DNA of 57,888 bases from positions 1-57,888 of the forward strand of contig CAJXVT010000011.1 in the NCBI GenBank assembly GCA_913062575.1, in the 5' to 3' direction. Every line of letters begins with the position of its first letter. Positions within the stretch are counted from its first letter, which is position 1. Both the position numbers and the translations under genes were made by a program. Source of the DNA: an uncultured Flavobacteriaceae bacterium (GTDB lineage Bacteria > Bacteroidota > Bacteroidia > Flavobacteriales > Flavobacteriaceae). The notes under the pieces were generated by a model that saw nothing but the letters and a program-made list of their open reading frames with translations, was not told the origin of the DNA and did not search any database. Below, in pieces: positions 27,312 to 36,713 of this stretch.

Positions 27312-29039
27312 ATGAAAAAGAATCAAATTTTTGTTACAATCCTATTCCTAGTTTTTATAAAAATTCAAGGACAAGTTAGTGTTAGTAAAAAGTTAATCTC
27401 AACCTATAGTAATGTTGACATAGAAAATATATTTATACAACAGAACTCAAACACTCTTTTTTCTGGTGAGCAATTACTATATAAGGTCTATTGTTTGAAC
27501 CCAGACAATTCACAAGGAATCAGTAAGATTGCCTATGTAGAACTTATAGATGAAAATAAAAACAGTTTATTCAAACATAAAATTCGTTTAAACGCAGCTA
27601 CTGGAACAGGAGATTATATAATTCCGTTTACTCTTTCTTCAGGGAATTACAAATTGATAGCCTACACACAATGGATGCGAAATGCAGGTGCTACAACCTT
27701 TTTTCAAAGTGATGTAGATATTATCAATCCATTTATAGCAGATAAAATAGTGGTTACAGAAGGTGATATTGCAAAGACAAATTCATTAATTACAAATAGT
27801 ACTTCAAAAGACATTGCTCTTAAACTTCAAAAAACAACCTATACTAAAAGAGAAAAAATAACTTTGAATATTCAAGCTTTAAACAATGAATCTTCTTTTG
27901 GAAACTATACATTATCAATCAGAAAAGTAAACCAATTTGCTCTTCCAGAAAAGTCGACTGTAATAAATTACAAAAATCAATTTAAAAATTCTACCATTCA
28001 GTTTTCAGAGCAAAATAATAGTTATATAGTATATCCACCAGAAATTAACGGAGAATTAATAACAGGAATTGTTTCTAAAAACAATAAGCCTGTTGCAAAT
28101 ATTAAGGTTGCCTTATCAATTCCTAGTAAAACATTTGTTTTTAAAACGGCTAAGACAAATAAATTTGGAGTATTCTATTTTGATTTAAACAATGCTTATG
28201 CGGGTGACAATGCTATTATTCAAGTTAGTGATAATAAAAAGGAAAAATACACAATAAAGTTAACCAAAAGTGCAACGTTTGATTATTCAAACTTAACTTT
28301 TCATAAAATTAAGTTGAGTCCTAAAGAGTTTGATTTTATTAAAAGTAAAAGTGAACATGTACAAATTGAAAATGCATATAGAACGGTAAAACAAGACAGT
28401 GTTTATAGTACCAAACCCAAAGTGTCTTTTTATAATTTAGATTACAACTATGTTTTAGATGATTTTAAGAGGTTTCCTTCTGTTAAAGAAACTATTGTTG
28501 AAGTTGTTGATCATACCTGGATTACAACAAAAAGAGGCAAGCATACATTTTATGTAAGAGATTATAAATCTACACGAAAAGAAGGCATATTACCCTTAAT
28601 TTTAATTGATGGAATCTTAGTTCAAGATCACCAAGTTTTATTTGATTATGATATCAAAAAAATAAAAGCAATAGGTGTTATAACAGACAAGTTTTTATTT
28701 GAAAACCACTTATATGGTGGAGTTGTTTCTGTTGAAACTTTTAATACAGATTATACACCTATTACAAAAGGGGCTTACTTAAAAGAGTTTAAATTGATGA
28801 AACCAATTGATGAGAAAAAATATTTTGAACAGTCTTATCAAGATAAAGAACAATTCAAAAACATCCCAGATTTCAGGTCTCAGTTATTGTGGAATCCTAA
28901 TTTAACTATAAATTCTAAGGAGTCAGAAATTTCATTTTATACTTCAGATAACCCAGGTACTTATGAAATAAAACTTGTTGGGTTTACCTACAAAGGCGAA
29001 CCAATTACTGTTACAAAAACCATTACTATAAAAGAATAG
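27312..29039 (+). CDS. Secreted MG2/carboxypeptidase-regulatory-like protein of the TonB-DUF4249 operon
   Basis: A 575-residue exported protein (signal peptide ending IKIQGQ). About residues 40-140 resemble an alpha-2-macroglobulin MG2 domain (FSGEQLLYKVYCLN, ...GNYKLIAYTQWMRN). About residues 245-310 look like a carboxypeptidase-regulatory beta-sandwich (GIVSKNNKPVANIKVALS), and the C-terminal 70 residues form a further beta domain. No catalytic residues are evident and there is no thioester motif. It closes the TonB-DUF4249 operon and is probably a periplasmic or surface scaffold of that system. The family assignment is by pattern only. It converges on the EamA transporter gene with an 11-base gap. 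Confidence 0.75.
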   Translation: MKKNQIFVTILFLVFIKIQGQVSVSKKLISTYSNVDIENIFIQQNSNTLFSGEQLLYKVYCLNPDNSQGISKIAYVELIDENKNSLFKHKIRLNAATGTGDYIIPFTLSSGNYKLIAYTQWMRNAGATTFFQSDVDIINPFIADKIVVTEGDIAKTNSLITNSTSKDIALKLQKTTYTKREKITLNIQALNNESSFGNYTLSIRKVNQFALPEKSTVINYKNQFKNSTIQFSEQNNSYIVYPPEINGELITGIVSKNNKPVANIKVALSIPSKTFVFKTAKTNKFGVFYFDLNNAYAGDNAIIQVSDNKKEKYTIKLTKSATFDYSNLTFHKIKLSPKEFDFIKSKSEHVQIENAYRTVKQDSVYSTKPKVSFYNLDYNYVLDDFKRFPSVKETIVEVVDHTWITTKRGKHTFYVRDYKSTRKEGILPLILIDGILVQDHQVLFDYDIKKIKAIGVITDKFLFENHLYGGVVSVETFNTDYTPITKGAYLKEFKLMKPIDEKKYFEQSYQDKEQFKNIPDFRSQLLWNPNLTINSKESEISFYTSDNPGTYEIKLVGFTYKGEPITVTKTITIKE

Positions 29040-29050
29040 AACCTTAGCAA

Positions 29051-29947
29051 TTATTTATTATTCTTACTAGAATTGATAAAGTAAACTCCTACTAATAAAA
29101 TAGAGGCAGCAATAATTGATTGTAAAGTGATTTTTTCATCTAACACATACCATCCTAAAAGCATGGCAATTAATGGATTTACATAAGAGGAAGTTGCTAC
29201 TTTTTCTGGTGCTACTTTTTTTAATAAAAAGTTAAATGATGTAAAGGCTATGATGCTTCCAAAAATGATTAAAATAATCATTGAATTTAATGTGTTTGGT
29301 TGCCAATCAAATGGAGATGTCCATGTTTCTCCTATTATCAGACTAAAAATAGATAATAGGATTCCCCCACATAACATCTGATATCCAGAATTCACAAAAT
29401 AGTTTTTATGTAAATCTGCTATGGAAACAAAGATGCTTGCAGACGCCCAACTTACAATACAAGTGGCTATCATTAACACACCCAACAGGCTGTTCTCTCC
29501 AGTAGTTATTTCTTGCTGACTAACCAATAAATAGATACCAACAAAACCCAATAGAACACCAAAAAGTGCCATATTTTGAATTTTCTTCTTGTATACAATC
29601 CTCATTATCAACAAAACAACTAATGGCAAAGAAGACGCTTCTAAAGCAGCAAAACCTGTATCTACATACCTCAATGCCCAAACAAACACACCGTTTCCAT
29701 AAGCTAAAAACAGAAAGCCTGCTAAAACATTATTTAGCAATTGTTTTTTAGTAATGGTTAAAGGTATTTTTAAAAAGGCTGCAATGATAAAAATGATAAT
29801 ACCTGCAAGTATAAATCTAATTGAAGATAAAAATAATGGTGGTATCTCTGTAACCGCAATTTTATTCAACAAATATGTTGATCCCCAAATTATATAAATA
29901 GCAAAAAATGCTACTATAATAAGTATAGTTTCTCTGGTTAACTTCAC
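29051..29947 (-). CDS. EamA/DMT superfamily transporter
   Basis: A 298-residue inner-membrane protein with about ten transmembrane helices in two EamA repeats. The first repeat opens IIWGSTYLLNKIA and the second has SWASASIFVSIADL. The ending ASILLVGVYFINSSK is typical of the RhaT/YdcZ-like drug/metabolite exporters. The substrate is not identifiable from sequence; relatives export amino acids or other metabolites. It starts 18 bases after the helicase stop codon and is probably co-transcribed with it. Confidence 0.88.
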   Translation of the reverse strand: MKLTRETILIIVAFFAIYIIWGSTYLLNKIAVTEIPPLFLSSIRFILAGIIIFIIAAFLKIPLTITKKQLLNNVLAGFLFLAYGNGVFVWALRYVDTGFAALEASSLPLVVLLIMRIVYKKKIQNMALFGVLLGFVGIYLLVSQQEITTGENSLLGVLMIATCIVSWASASIFVSIADLHKNYFVNSGYQMLCGGILLSIFSLIIGETWTSPFDWQPNTLNSMIILIIFGSIIAFTSFNFLLKKVAPEKVATSSYVNPLIAMLLGWYVLDEKITLQSIIAASILLVGVYFINSSKNNK

Positions 29948-29965
29948 TCTTAGTTCATAATTTAT

Positions 29966-31525
29966 TTATTCCTCTGGAGGTCTACCGTGAATTTCTTCAA
30001 ACATTTTATCAAAATTGCTACGTAAAAACAATCTTAATTTTGTTCTATAATCATTCTTTAACCAATCCATAAAGTTATGTGTGCTTTTTGCAATACATCT
30101 AGAATAACGTTGCAATCTAAAGTCGATATCATCTCCTAACTTTTTAGATAGGTCTAGTGCGTCATAGATATCTTCACTATTTTCTATACAGATTTTAGCA
30201 TGGTGTACCAATGATTTTTCTAAAACAACTTTAGTAGATTCTCTATTTTTTATAGCATCCAAATAAGTTTGCTTTACATCAAAAGAAATGTCTTTAGAGT
30301 TTGCAAACTCTTCTCGTAAAGCATCTGGCATTTCATAACCAAAAGTATCTTCTAACTCTTCATCATTCAATAATTTCTCTAAATAGAAATTTGGAGATCT
30401 AAATATTTGCTGCCAATCAAGATCTGCTCCCCAAGGACCAAATCTGTGAAAGTTATTTCCTAAATCAATAATATTAAAATGCGTTTTGTTTTTTAAAATT
30501 CTTGACCCTCTACCAATCATTTGATAGTATAAAGTCAATGATTTTGTAGCCCTGTTTAAGATGATTGAATCTACAGTAGGCTCATCAAAACCAGTGGTTA
30601 AGATACTAACCGATGTTAAAATGGCGCTTGGAGTTTCTTTAAACCATTTTAAAATAGAAGCTCTTTCTTTTTTACTAGCTGTATTATCTAAATGTGCAAC
30701 GGGATAACCAGCCAATCTAAAAGTTTCATATACATGAATTGATGTATTAATTCCGTTATTAAAAATTAATGTCTTCTTTCCTTTTGAGCGTTCTTCATAA
30801 GCTTGTAATAGTTTACCAAGCATTAACGTATTTGAATATAAATCTTCAGAAGACTTTACAGTGTAATCTCCATTAGATCCAACTACTAATGAAGTCAGTC
30901 CAACATTGTATGAAAATACTTTTGCTCTCGCTAAGAAATTATGATCTATAAGTGACTCAATTGTTTCTCCAACAATCAATTCATTATAATTATCTTTCAT
31001 CGGTAATTTAATGTTAGAACTCAAAGGAGTTGCTGTAACACCCAAAATAAAAGACTTCTCGAAGAATTTAAAAAGTTTTGTAAAAGAATTATAATGCGCC
31101 TCATCAATAATTACCAAACCAATATCAGAAATATCTAATTTATCATCATTTAAACGATTATTTAGCGTTTCAACCATGGCAACAAAACAAGAATATTCTG
31201 ATTGATCATCTAAATTAGCGGTACTATCAACCACCTTATTAGCAACACCAAACTCACCAAGCATTCTAGACGTTTGTCTACACAGTTCTATTCTGTGCGT
31301 CATCACTAATACTTTCTTTTTATGATGCTTTAAATACTGTCTAACCATTTCAGAAAAAATCACTGTTTTCCCACCACCAGTTGGTAGTTGATATAACAAG
31401 TGATAATCTTCTGGAGCATCTTCAAAAAGGGTAAATATTTTGTTGATCGCTCCTTTCTGATAACTGTATAAATCTTTACCAGTTTTGCGTTCTTCTAATT
31501 CTGTAGTTACAGTAATATCTGACAT
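29966..31525 (-). CDS. DEAD/DEAH-box superfamily 2 helicase
   Basis: A 519-residue SF2 helicase of the type III restriction/SSL2-like kind. The motifs are in order: Walker A PTGGGKT (about residue 50), Ia MTHRIEL, DEAH (VIIDEAHYN), motif III TATPLS, motif IV-like LIFNNG, motif V TGFDEP, and motif VI QMIGRGSR. A C-terminal region of about 140 residues has no recognised domain. It probably unwinds duplex nucleic acid; there are no restriction or modification partners beside it. The start fits the -7 element at 31549-31556. Confidence 0.88.
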   Translation of the reverse strand: MSDITVTTELEERKTGKDLYSYQKGAINKIFTLFEDAPEDYHLLYQLPTGGGKTVIFSEMVRQYLKHHKKKVLVMTHRIELCRQTSRMLGEFGVANKVVDSTANLDDQSEYSCFVAMVETLNNRLNDDKLDISDIGLVIIDEAHYNSFTKLFKFFEKSFILGVTATPLSSNIKLPMKDNYNELIVGETIESLIDHNFLARAKVFSYNVGLTSLVVGSNGDYTVKSSEDLYSNTLMLGKLLQAYEERSKGKKTLIFNNGINTSIHVYETFRLAGYPVAHLDNTASKKERASILKWFKETPSAILTSVSILTTGFDEPTVDSIILNRATKSLTLYYQMIGRGSRILKNKTHFNIIDLGNNFHRFGPWGADLDWQQIFRSPNFYLEKLLNDEELEDTFGYEMPDALREEFANSKDISFDVKQTYLDAIKNRESTKVVLEKSLVHHAKICIENSEDIYDALDLSKKLGDDIDFRLQRYSRCIAKSTHNFMDWLKNDYRTKLRLFLRSNFDKMFEEIHGRPPEE

Positions 31526-31548
31526 ATATTTCTAATAAATGGAAGCTG

Positions 31549-31556
31549 CAAAAGTA
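31549..31556 (-). promoter_or_regulatory. -7 promoter element for the helicase-EamA operon
   Basis: The minus strand reads TACTTTTG, an exact TAnnTTTG match followed by GC as in many flavobacterial promoters. It lies 24 bases before the helicase start. A -33 TTG is not obvious. Confidence 0.45.
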
Positions 31557-31630
31557 CGTAGTTTTCTAGGTTTTATAATAGGAAAAAGCTAAAAACTTTC
31601 CGAAAAATTCTTTCTCTCAAGATTTATAAT

Positions 31631-31661
31631 TTGTTAAAAATTAAGATTTTACCTATATTGT
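31631..31661 (+). promoter_or_regulatory. Probable promoter of the 146-residue membrane protein gene
   Basis: TTG at 31631-31633 and TATATTGT at 31654-31661 are 20 bases apart, close to the Bacteroidota -33/-7 pattern (one mismatch in the -7 TTTG part). The start codon follows 29 bases later. Confidence 0.35.
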
Positions 31662-31689
31662 AGTTCAAATAACTATTAAAAATTAATTT

Positions 31690-32130
31690 ATGACTGATTC
31701 AACAAACAAACCAAATGCAGTATTTTGGGTAGTAGGTATTCTTGCCTTAGTATGGAATGCAATGGGTGTAAATGCCTATGTACAACAAGCTTATGATACA
31801 GAAGGTCATCGAGCACAATTTGTAGATAAGCCAGAACTTTTGGAGCTTACAAATAACCTACCTAGTTGGTACACAGCAGTTTTTGCAATTGCTGTATTTG
31901 CTGGAGCTTTAGGATGTATCTTTATGCTGATGAGAAAGAAAACAGCGAACTTTTTATTAAAACTATCTTTTGCTGCAGTATTAATACAAACAATAAATAA
32001 TTTGTTTTTTACAGGAACTCGAGAATTCTATGGTGCCTTTGAATATAGCATGTTAGCTGCAATAGCAGTGATCGCTTTCTTTTTAGTGAAGTATGCTAAA
32101 AAGGCAACAGCAAATGGTTGGTTGTCATAA
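31690..32130 (+). CDS. Small four-helix membrane protein of unknown function
   Basis: A 146-residue protein with four predicted membrane helices (about residues 8-27, 59-78, 86-106 and 115-133) and a short polar loop rich in acidic residues between the first two. No catalytic motif is visible. The gene stands alone with its own promoter-like element and a strong terminator 23 bases after the stop, so it is a genuine single-gene unit. Similar short proteins are often annotated only as hypothetical in flavobacteria. Confidence 0.75.
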   Translation: MTDSTNKPNAVFWVVGILALVWNAMGVNAYVQQAYDTEGHRAQFVDKPELLELTNNLPSWYTAVFAIAVFAGALGCIFMLMRKKTANFLLKLSFAAVLIQTINNLFFTGTREFYGAFEYSMLAAIAVIAFFLVKYAKKATANGWLS

Positions 32131-32152
32131 CTCTAATCAACAATAAACTTAT

Positions 32153-32178
32153 AAATCACCTAAGAGATTAGGTGATTT
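32153..32178. terminator. Bidirectional intrinsic terminator between convergent genes
   Basis: AAATCACCTAA and TTAGGTGATTT form a perfect 11-bp stem with a GAGA loop and T-rich flank. It serves the 146-residue membrane protein gene on the plus strand and the MaoC gene on the minus strand. Confidence 0.9.
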
Positions 32179-32180
32179 TT

Positions 32181-32642
32181 TTATTCAAAAAACAAGGCTA
32201 AAAATTCTGCTACACAAGCAGGTTTCTCCTCACCATTTATTTCAACAGCACAAGAAAAAGTAACCTTCACGCCTAGTTTATGTGTCTCAATATTTTGTAT
32301 TGAGCTTTTCAATCTTACATTACTATTTACAGGGACAGGATTCATAAAACGAACATAGTTTAATCCGTAATTCAACCCCATTTTTACGCTCTGTATTTGA
32401 ACCATATCTCCTAAGAATTTTGACAATAAAGCAACAGACATAAAACCATGGGCAATGGTACTTTTAAAAGGAGATTCTTTTTTTGCACGCTCAACATCTA
32501 CATGTACCCATTGTCTGTCAAAAGTAGCATTGGCAAAATCAGTAATCATTTCTTGAGTAATAGTAATCCAATCAGAGGTTGGTAACTCTTCCCCCATCAT
32601 ACTTCTAAACTCTTCTATGTTTTTAAATACCAAAGCTTCCAT
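32181..32642 (-). CDS. MaoC-family hydratase (hot-dog fold)
   Basis: A 153-residue protein with the MaoC/NodN hydratase signature: ITQEMITDFANATFDRQWVHVD followed by SPFKSTIAHGFMSVALL. The Asp and His of the hydratase 2 motif are present (D..H and the IAHG loop). It probably hydrates an enoyl-CoA or related thioester. It stands alone, so the pathway is not indicated by its neighbours. Confidence 0.88.
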   Translation of the reverse strand: MEALVFKNIEEFRSMMGEELPTSDWITITQEMITDFANATFDRQWVHVDVERAKKESPFKSTIAHGFMSVALLSKFLGDMVQIQSVKMGLNYGLNYVRFMNPVPVNSNVRLKSSIQNIETHKLGVKVTFSCAVEINGEEKPACVAEFLALFFE

Positions 32643-32778
32643 TTTAATATAAGTTATATAGGTTTCTGTGAAGATAAAATTAATTTAGCACCAAATGAAA
32701 AGGCTTTAACAATACTTTTCCTTTTTTATAAAATCCTATTTTAAAATAAATGATTAGTTTAGTTGAAAAATTATAATC

Positions 32779-35700
32779 ATGAAACAACTAACACTTTTAT
32801 TTCTATTTATTAGTCTGACAGTCAGCGGACAAAGCAATCCAAAATGGATGCGATATTCTTCCATATCTCCAGATGGGTCTCAAATTGCTTTTACCTATAA
32901 AGGAGATTTGTATAAAGTTTCAGCAACTGGTGGTGACGCTGTGCAATTGACGTTTCATAAAGCACATGATTATATGGCTGTTTGGAGTAAAGATGGGTCT
33001 AAAATTGCTTTTGCTTCTAATCGATATGGAAACTTTGATGTTTTTGTTATGGCAGCAAAAGGCGGTGCTGCAACACGACTTACGTTTCATTCGGCAAACG
33101 AAAAGCCATTTTCTTTCTCATCAAACAATAAGGATATCCTCTTCGCTACAACTCGACAAGATGATGTAAAACACAGACAATATCCAACTGGTTCTCAACC
33201 AGAATTGTATAGTGTTCCTGTTAAAGGCGGGAGAATTTCACAAGTTTTTACGATTCCCGCAGAATATGTTCAGGTCTCTAAGAATGGTAGAACCATGGTC
33301 TATCACGATAAAAAAGGTGGAGAAAACGAATTTAGAAAGCACCACACCTCTTCTATTACAAGAGACATTTGGACCTATGATAGCAAAACAAAAAACCATA
33401 AAATGATTACTTCTTTTAAAGGAGAAGATAGACAACCCGTTTTTAGTACTGATGAAAAAAGCATCTACTATTTAAGTGAAAAAAGTGGCACTTTTAACGT
33501 GCACAAACTTTCATTAAACAATCCAAGTCAGTCTCAACAAATCACTAATTTCAAGCTACATCCAGTACGTTTTTTAAGTGTTGGTAACGGTGTTATTTCT
33601 TTTGGATTTGACGGTGAATTATATACTATGAAAGAAGGTGAAAAACCTTCTAAAGTAAACGTAAAAATTACCACACAGAATATAGATAACAGCGATAAGT
33701 TTATTTCTATCAATGGAGGAATCCAAGAAATGGCTATTTCTCCTAACGGAAAAGAAATTGCTTTTATAGCAAGAGGAGAAGTTTTTGTAACTTCAGTAGA
33801 TAAATCATTTACAAAAAGATTGACTAATACTCCAGAAAATGAGCGTTTTGTAACTTGGGGTCCTGAAGGAAAATCTGTTGTATATAGTAGTGAACGTAAT
33901 GGAAAATGGAGCATTTACAAAACAGAAAAACTACGTAAAGAAGAGCCTTTCTTCTATGCTGCAACATTGATTAAGGAATCTGTTGTACTAGAAAACAAGT
34001 TCGATAATTACTTGGCTCAATATTCGCCAGATGGTAAAAAACTAGCCTATGTAAAAGGGCGAAGAACGTTGAAAGTAATCGACTTAAAATCAAACAAAGA
34101 AACCACCTTACTTACACCAAAAGATCTATTTCATATGAGAGATGGAGATCAAAATTTCACATGGAGTCCAGATAGTAAATGGCTATTGGTAGGCTGGGGA
34201 AAAACACTAAGTAACGGCGAGGTTTTATTAATGGCTGCAGATGGTTCTAAACGTGTAAACTTAAACGAAAGTGGATACTACGATTACAGCCCAAAATGGG
34301 TAAATGGTGGTAAGCAGATGATTTGGTTTAGCAATAGAAACGGACTCAAATCATACGCTACAAGTGGGCAATCTCAAAGTGATGTATATAGCATGTTCTT
34401 TACGCAAGATGCTTGGGATGAATTCAATTTGAGTGATGAAGACTTCAAACTAATGAAAGCGATTAAAGAAGAAGCTAAAAAAGCCAAAGAGAAAGCTGAA
34501 AAAGACGATAAAAAATCGAAAGACAAAAAGAAAACTGACAAGAAAAAGACAGATAAAAAGAAAAGTCCTACTCCACTTACATTTGATTGGGACAATATGA
34601 AAGACAGAACCAAACGGTTAACAATTCATTCTTCTAGCTTAGGTGATGCTGTATTGTCTAAAAAAGGAGATGTCTTATATTACTTATCAAGATTCGAAGG
34701 AAGAGCAAACCTTTGGAGTACAAATTTAAGAACAAGAGCTACCAAAATGGTCTTAAAATTAAATGCTGGTGGTGGAAGTTTGCAATGGGATAAAGAGAAG
34801 AAAAACTTATACTTATTAAGTAGTGGTAAGATTTCTAAAATCACTCCTACTGGATGGAAACAAAAAAGTGTAAAAATTAAAGGAGAAATGCAATTTGATG
34901 AAGCTTCAGAAAGAATTGCAATGTTCAATCATGTTTGGATTCGTACAAATGCTATTTTCTATGAGCCAACTTTTCATGGTATCAACTGGAAACAGATGAA
35001 GAAAGAATATCAAAAGTATTTACCACATATTGGTAATGGACATGAGTTTTCTGAAATGTTATCAGAAATGTTAGGAGAGCTAAATGTATCTCATGCCGGT
35101 TCAGGTTATAGAGGCAGCAGTGTTTCTAATGCAGATGCAACAGCATCTTTAGGTATTTTCATGAATTACAAACATAAAGGAGACGGAATCTTAATTGATG
35201 AAATTATCAAAGGTGGTCCTTTAGATAAAGCAAAGTTTAAGATTAAAGCCGGAATGCTAATTCAGAAAATCAATGGTGAGACAATTGACAAAAACCAAGA
35301 TGTTGCTAAATACTTAAACAGAAAGAGTGGTAAATTTATGTTGTTAGACATTTTAGACCCTCGAACTAAAAAAACACTAACCATTACCGTAAAACCAATT
35401 TCTATAGGAGCAGAAAACAACTTATTATATAAAAGATGGGTAAAGACAAATGCAAAGGAAGTTGAAAAAAGAAGTAACGGTCAGCTTGGATATGTACATA
35501 TTCCTGGAATGGGAGATGGACCTTATAGAAGTATTTACCAAGATATGATGGGGAAATATGCAGATAAAAAAGCAATGATTATTGATACACGTTTTAATGG
35601 CGGTGGAGATTTAGTGGCAGATTTAGCAATGTTCTTTACAGGTACTCAATTTATTACTTATGAAACAGAAGCTAAAGTTGTGGGAGGAGAACCAACTTCT

Positions 35701-36030
35701 CGTTGGACAAAACCTACACTGTCTATTTTTAATGAAAGTATGTATTCTGATGGTCATTGTTATGCGCAAGGATACACCGATTTAAAAATAGGAAAAACGG
35801 TAGGAATGCCAGTCCCAGGAACTTGTAGCTTTGCAGGCTGGGAAGGGTTACCAAACGGTTCGTATTGGGGAGTTGTTCCTATCAGCGCAAAGAACAAAGC
35901 TGGTGAGTGGATGGAAAACAATCAAACAAATCCTTTAATTCAGGTAAAGAATATGCCTGGTGTTGTCGATAAAGGAAGAGATCAGCAATTAGAGCGTTCT
36001 ATTAGAGAATTGTTAAAAGACATAAAGTAA
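32779..36030 (+). CDS. Tricorn-like secreted S41 peptidase
   Basis: A 1083-residue exported peptidase (signal peptide ending VSGQ). Two PD40-type beta-propellers (about residues 20-300 and 310-690, with blades such as YSPDGKKLAYVKGR) are followed by a C1 helical domain, a PDZ domain (about 790-880) and the C2 catalytic domain. By analogy with Tricorn, the charge-relay His is about 772 (LNVSHAG), and the nucleophile is about Ser990 in YSDGH. DTRFNGGGDLV is the usual S41 strand. A Lys-rich low-complexity run (about 555-600) separates the propeller blades. It probably degrades oligopeptides in the periplasm. Confidence 0.9.
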   Translation: MKQLTLLFLFISLTVSGQSNPKWMRYSSISPDGSQIAFTYKGDLYKVSATGGDAVQLTFHKAHDYMAVWSKDGSKIAFASNRYGNFDVFVMAAKGGAATRLTFHSANEKPFSFSSNNKDILFATTRQDDVKHRQYPTGSQPELYSVPVKGGRISQVFTIPAEYVQVSKNGRTMVYHDKKGGENEFRKHHTSSITRDIWTYDSKTKNHKMITSFKGEDRQPVFSTDEKSIYYLSEKSGTFNVHKLSLNNPSQSQQITNFKLHPVRFLSVGNGVISFGFDGELYTMKEGEKPSKVNVKITTQNIDNSDKFISINGGIQEMAISPNGKEIAFIARGEVFVTSVDKSFTKRLTNTPENERFVTWGPEGKSVVYSSERNGKWSIYKTEKLRKEEPFFYAATLIKESVVLENKFDNYLAQYSPDGKKLAYVKGRRTLKVIDLKSNKETTLLTPKDLFHMRDGDQNFTWSPDSKWLLVGWGKTLSNGEVLLMAADGSKRVNLNESGYYDYSPKWVNGGKQMIWFSNRNGLKSYATSGQSQSDVYSMFFTQDAWDEFNLSDEDFKLMKAIKEEAKKAKEKAEKDDKKSKDKKKTDKKKTDKKKSPTPLTFDWDNMKDRTKRLTIHSSSLGDAVLSKKGDVLYYLSRFEGRANLWSTNLRTRATKMVLKLNAGGGSLQWDKEKKNLYLLSSGKISKITPTGWKQKSVKIKGEMQFDEASERIAMFNHVWIRTNAIFYEPTFHGINWKQMKKEYQKYLPHIGNGHEFSEMLSEMLGELNVSHAGSGYRGSSVSNADATASLGIFMNYKHKGDGILIDEIIKGGPLDKAKFKIKAGMLIQKINGETIDKNQDVAKYLNRKSGKFMLLDILDPRTKKTLTITVKPISIGAENNLLYKRWVKTNAKEVEKRSNGQLGYVHIPGMGDGPYRSIYQDMMGKYADKKAMIIDTRFNGGGDLVADLAMFFTGTQFITYETEAKVVGGEPTSRWTKPTLSIFNESMYSDGHCYAQGYTDLKIGKTVGMPVPGTCSFAGWEGLPNGSYWGVVPISAKNKAGEWMENNQTNPLIQVKNMPGVVDKGRDQQLERSIRELLKDIK

Positions 36031-36050
36031 CTAACAGTAGTTTACACGTA

Positions 36051-36084
36051 AAAAAAACGCTAGAATATTTTCTAGCGTTTTTTT
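36051..36084. terminator. Bidirectional intrinsic terminator
   Basis: A 15-bp perfect inverted repeat (core AACGCTAGAA) with a 4-base loop between the Tricorn-like gene and the convergent TRIC-family gene; A and T tails on both sides allow use in either direction. Its last base is the first base of the TRIC stop codon. Confidence 0.93.
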
Positions 36085-36710
36085 TATTTTACTTTTCCGA
36101 AGAGATCATCTTTAATTTTGGGCAATTCTAAATGATACTTCACTGCTAATGATCTAATAAGTATCACAGTTACTATAGTTGCTATAAACTGTACGTTTTC
36201 TGGTAACTGAAAATGGTTGGTCACTAAATATATTGTTCCACCAGCTAAACATGCAGAAGCATAAATTTCTTTCTTAAAAATTAAGGGCACTTCATTGGTC
36301 AATACATCACGTATCACTCCGCCAATTACTGAAGAAACCATTCCCATTACCACGGCAATAAAAGGATGTAAATCATAAGACAAGCCTTTTTGAGTTCCTA
36401 ATAAGGTAAATACACCAATACCAATAGTATCAAATAAAAACATGGTTTTACTTAAAGGTGCAATTTTACTTTTAAATAAAAAAGTGAATACCACAGCGGC
36501 CATAATCGTCCAGATGTAATTTAAATCGCCAATCCAATTAATAGGATGTGCATTTATCAAAACATCACGTGTCATTCCGCCACCTACAGCGGTAACAAAA
36601 GCAATAATAATCACTCCAAACAAATCGAAATCTTTCTTAGAAGCTACTAACGCTCCAGAAACTGCAAAAGCAAACGTTCCGATGATATCTAAAACGTAAA
36701 TTAAATCCAT
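36084..36710 (-). CDS. TRIC/UPF0126 family membrane protein
   Basis: A 208-residue protein with about seven membrane helices in two repeated halves, each carrying a glycine-rich motif: AVGGGMTRDVLI in the first half and VIGGVIRDVLTNEVP in the second. This is the bacterial TRIC (trimeric intracellular cation channel-like, formerly UPF0126) family, whose structures show a monovalent cation pore. It starts 3 bases after the DEAD-box helicase stop codon, so the two are co-transcribed. Confidence 0.88.
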   Translation of the reverse strand: MDLIYVLDIIGTFAFAVSGALVASKKDFDLFGVIIIAFVTAVGGGMTRDVLINAHPINWIGDLNYIWTIMAAVVFTFLFKSKIAPLSKTMFLFDTIGIGVFTLLGTQKGLSYDLHPFIAVVMGMVSSVIGGVIRDVLTNEVPLIFKKEIYASACLAGGTIYLVTNHFQLPENVQFIATIVTVILIRSLAVKYHLELPKIKDDLFGKVK

Positions 36711-36713
36711 TTT

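Noticed and set aside
33534..33914. 126-codon minus-strand ORF opposite the Tricorn-like gene.
   Set aside because: Antisense shadow of a conserved propeller domain.
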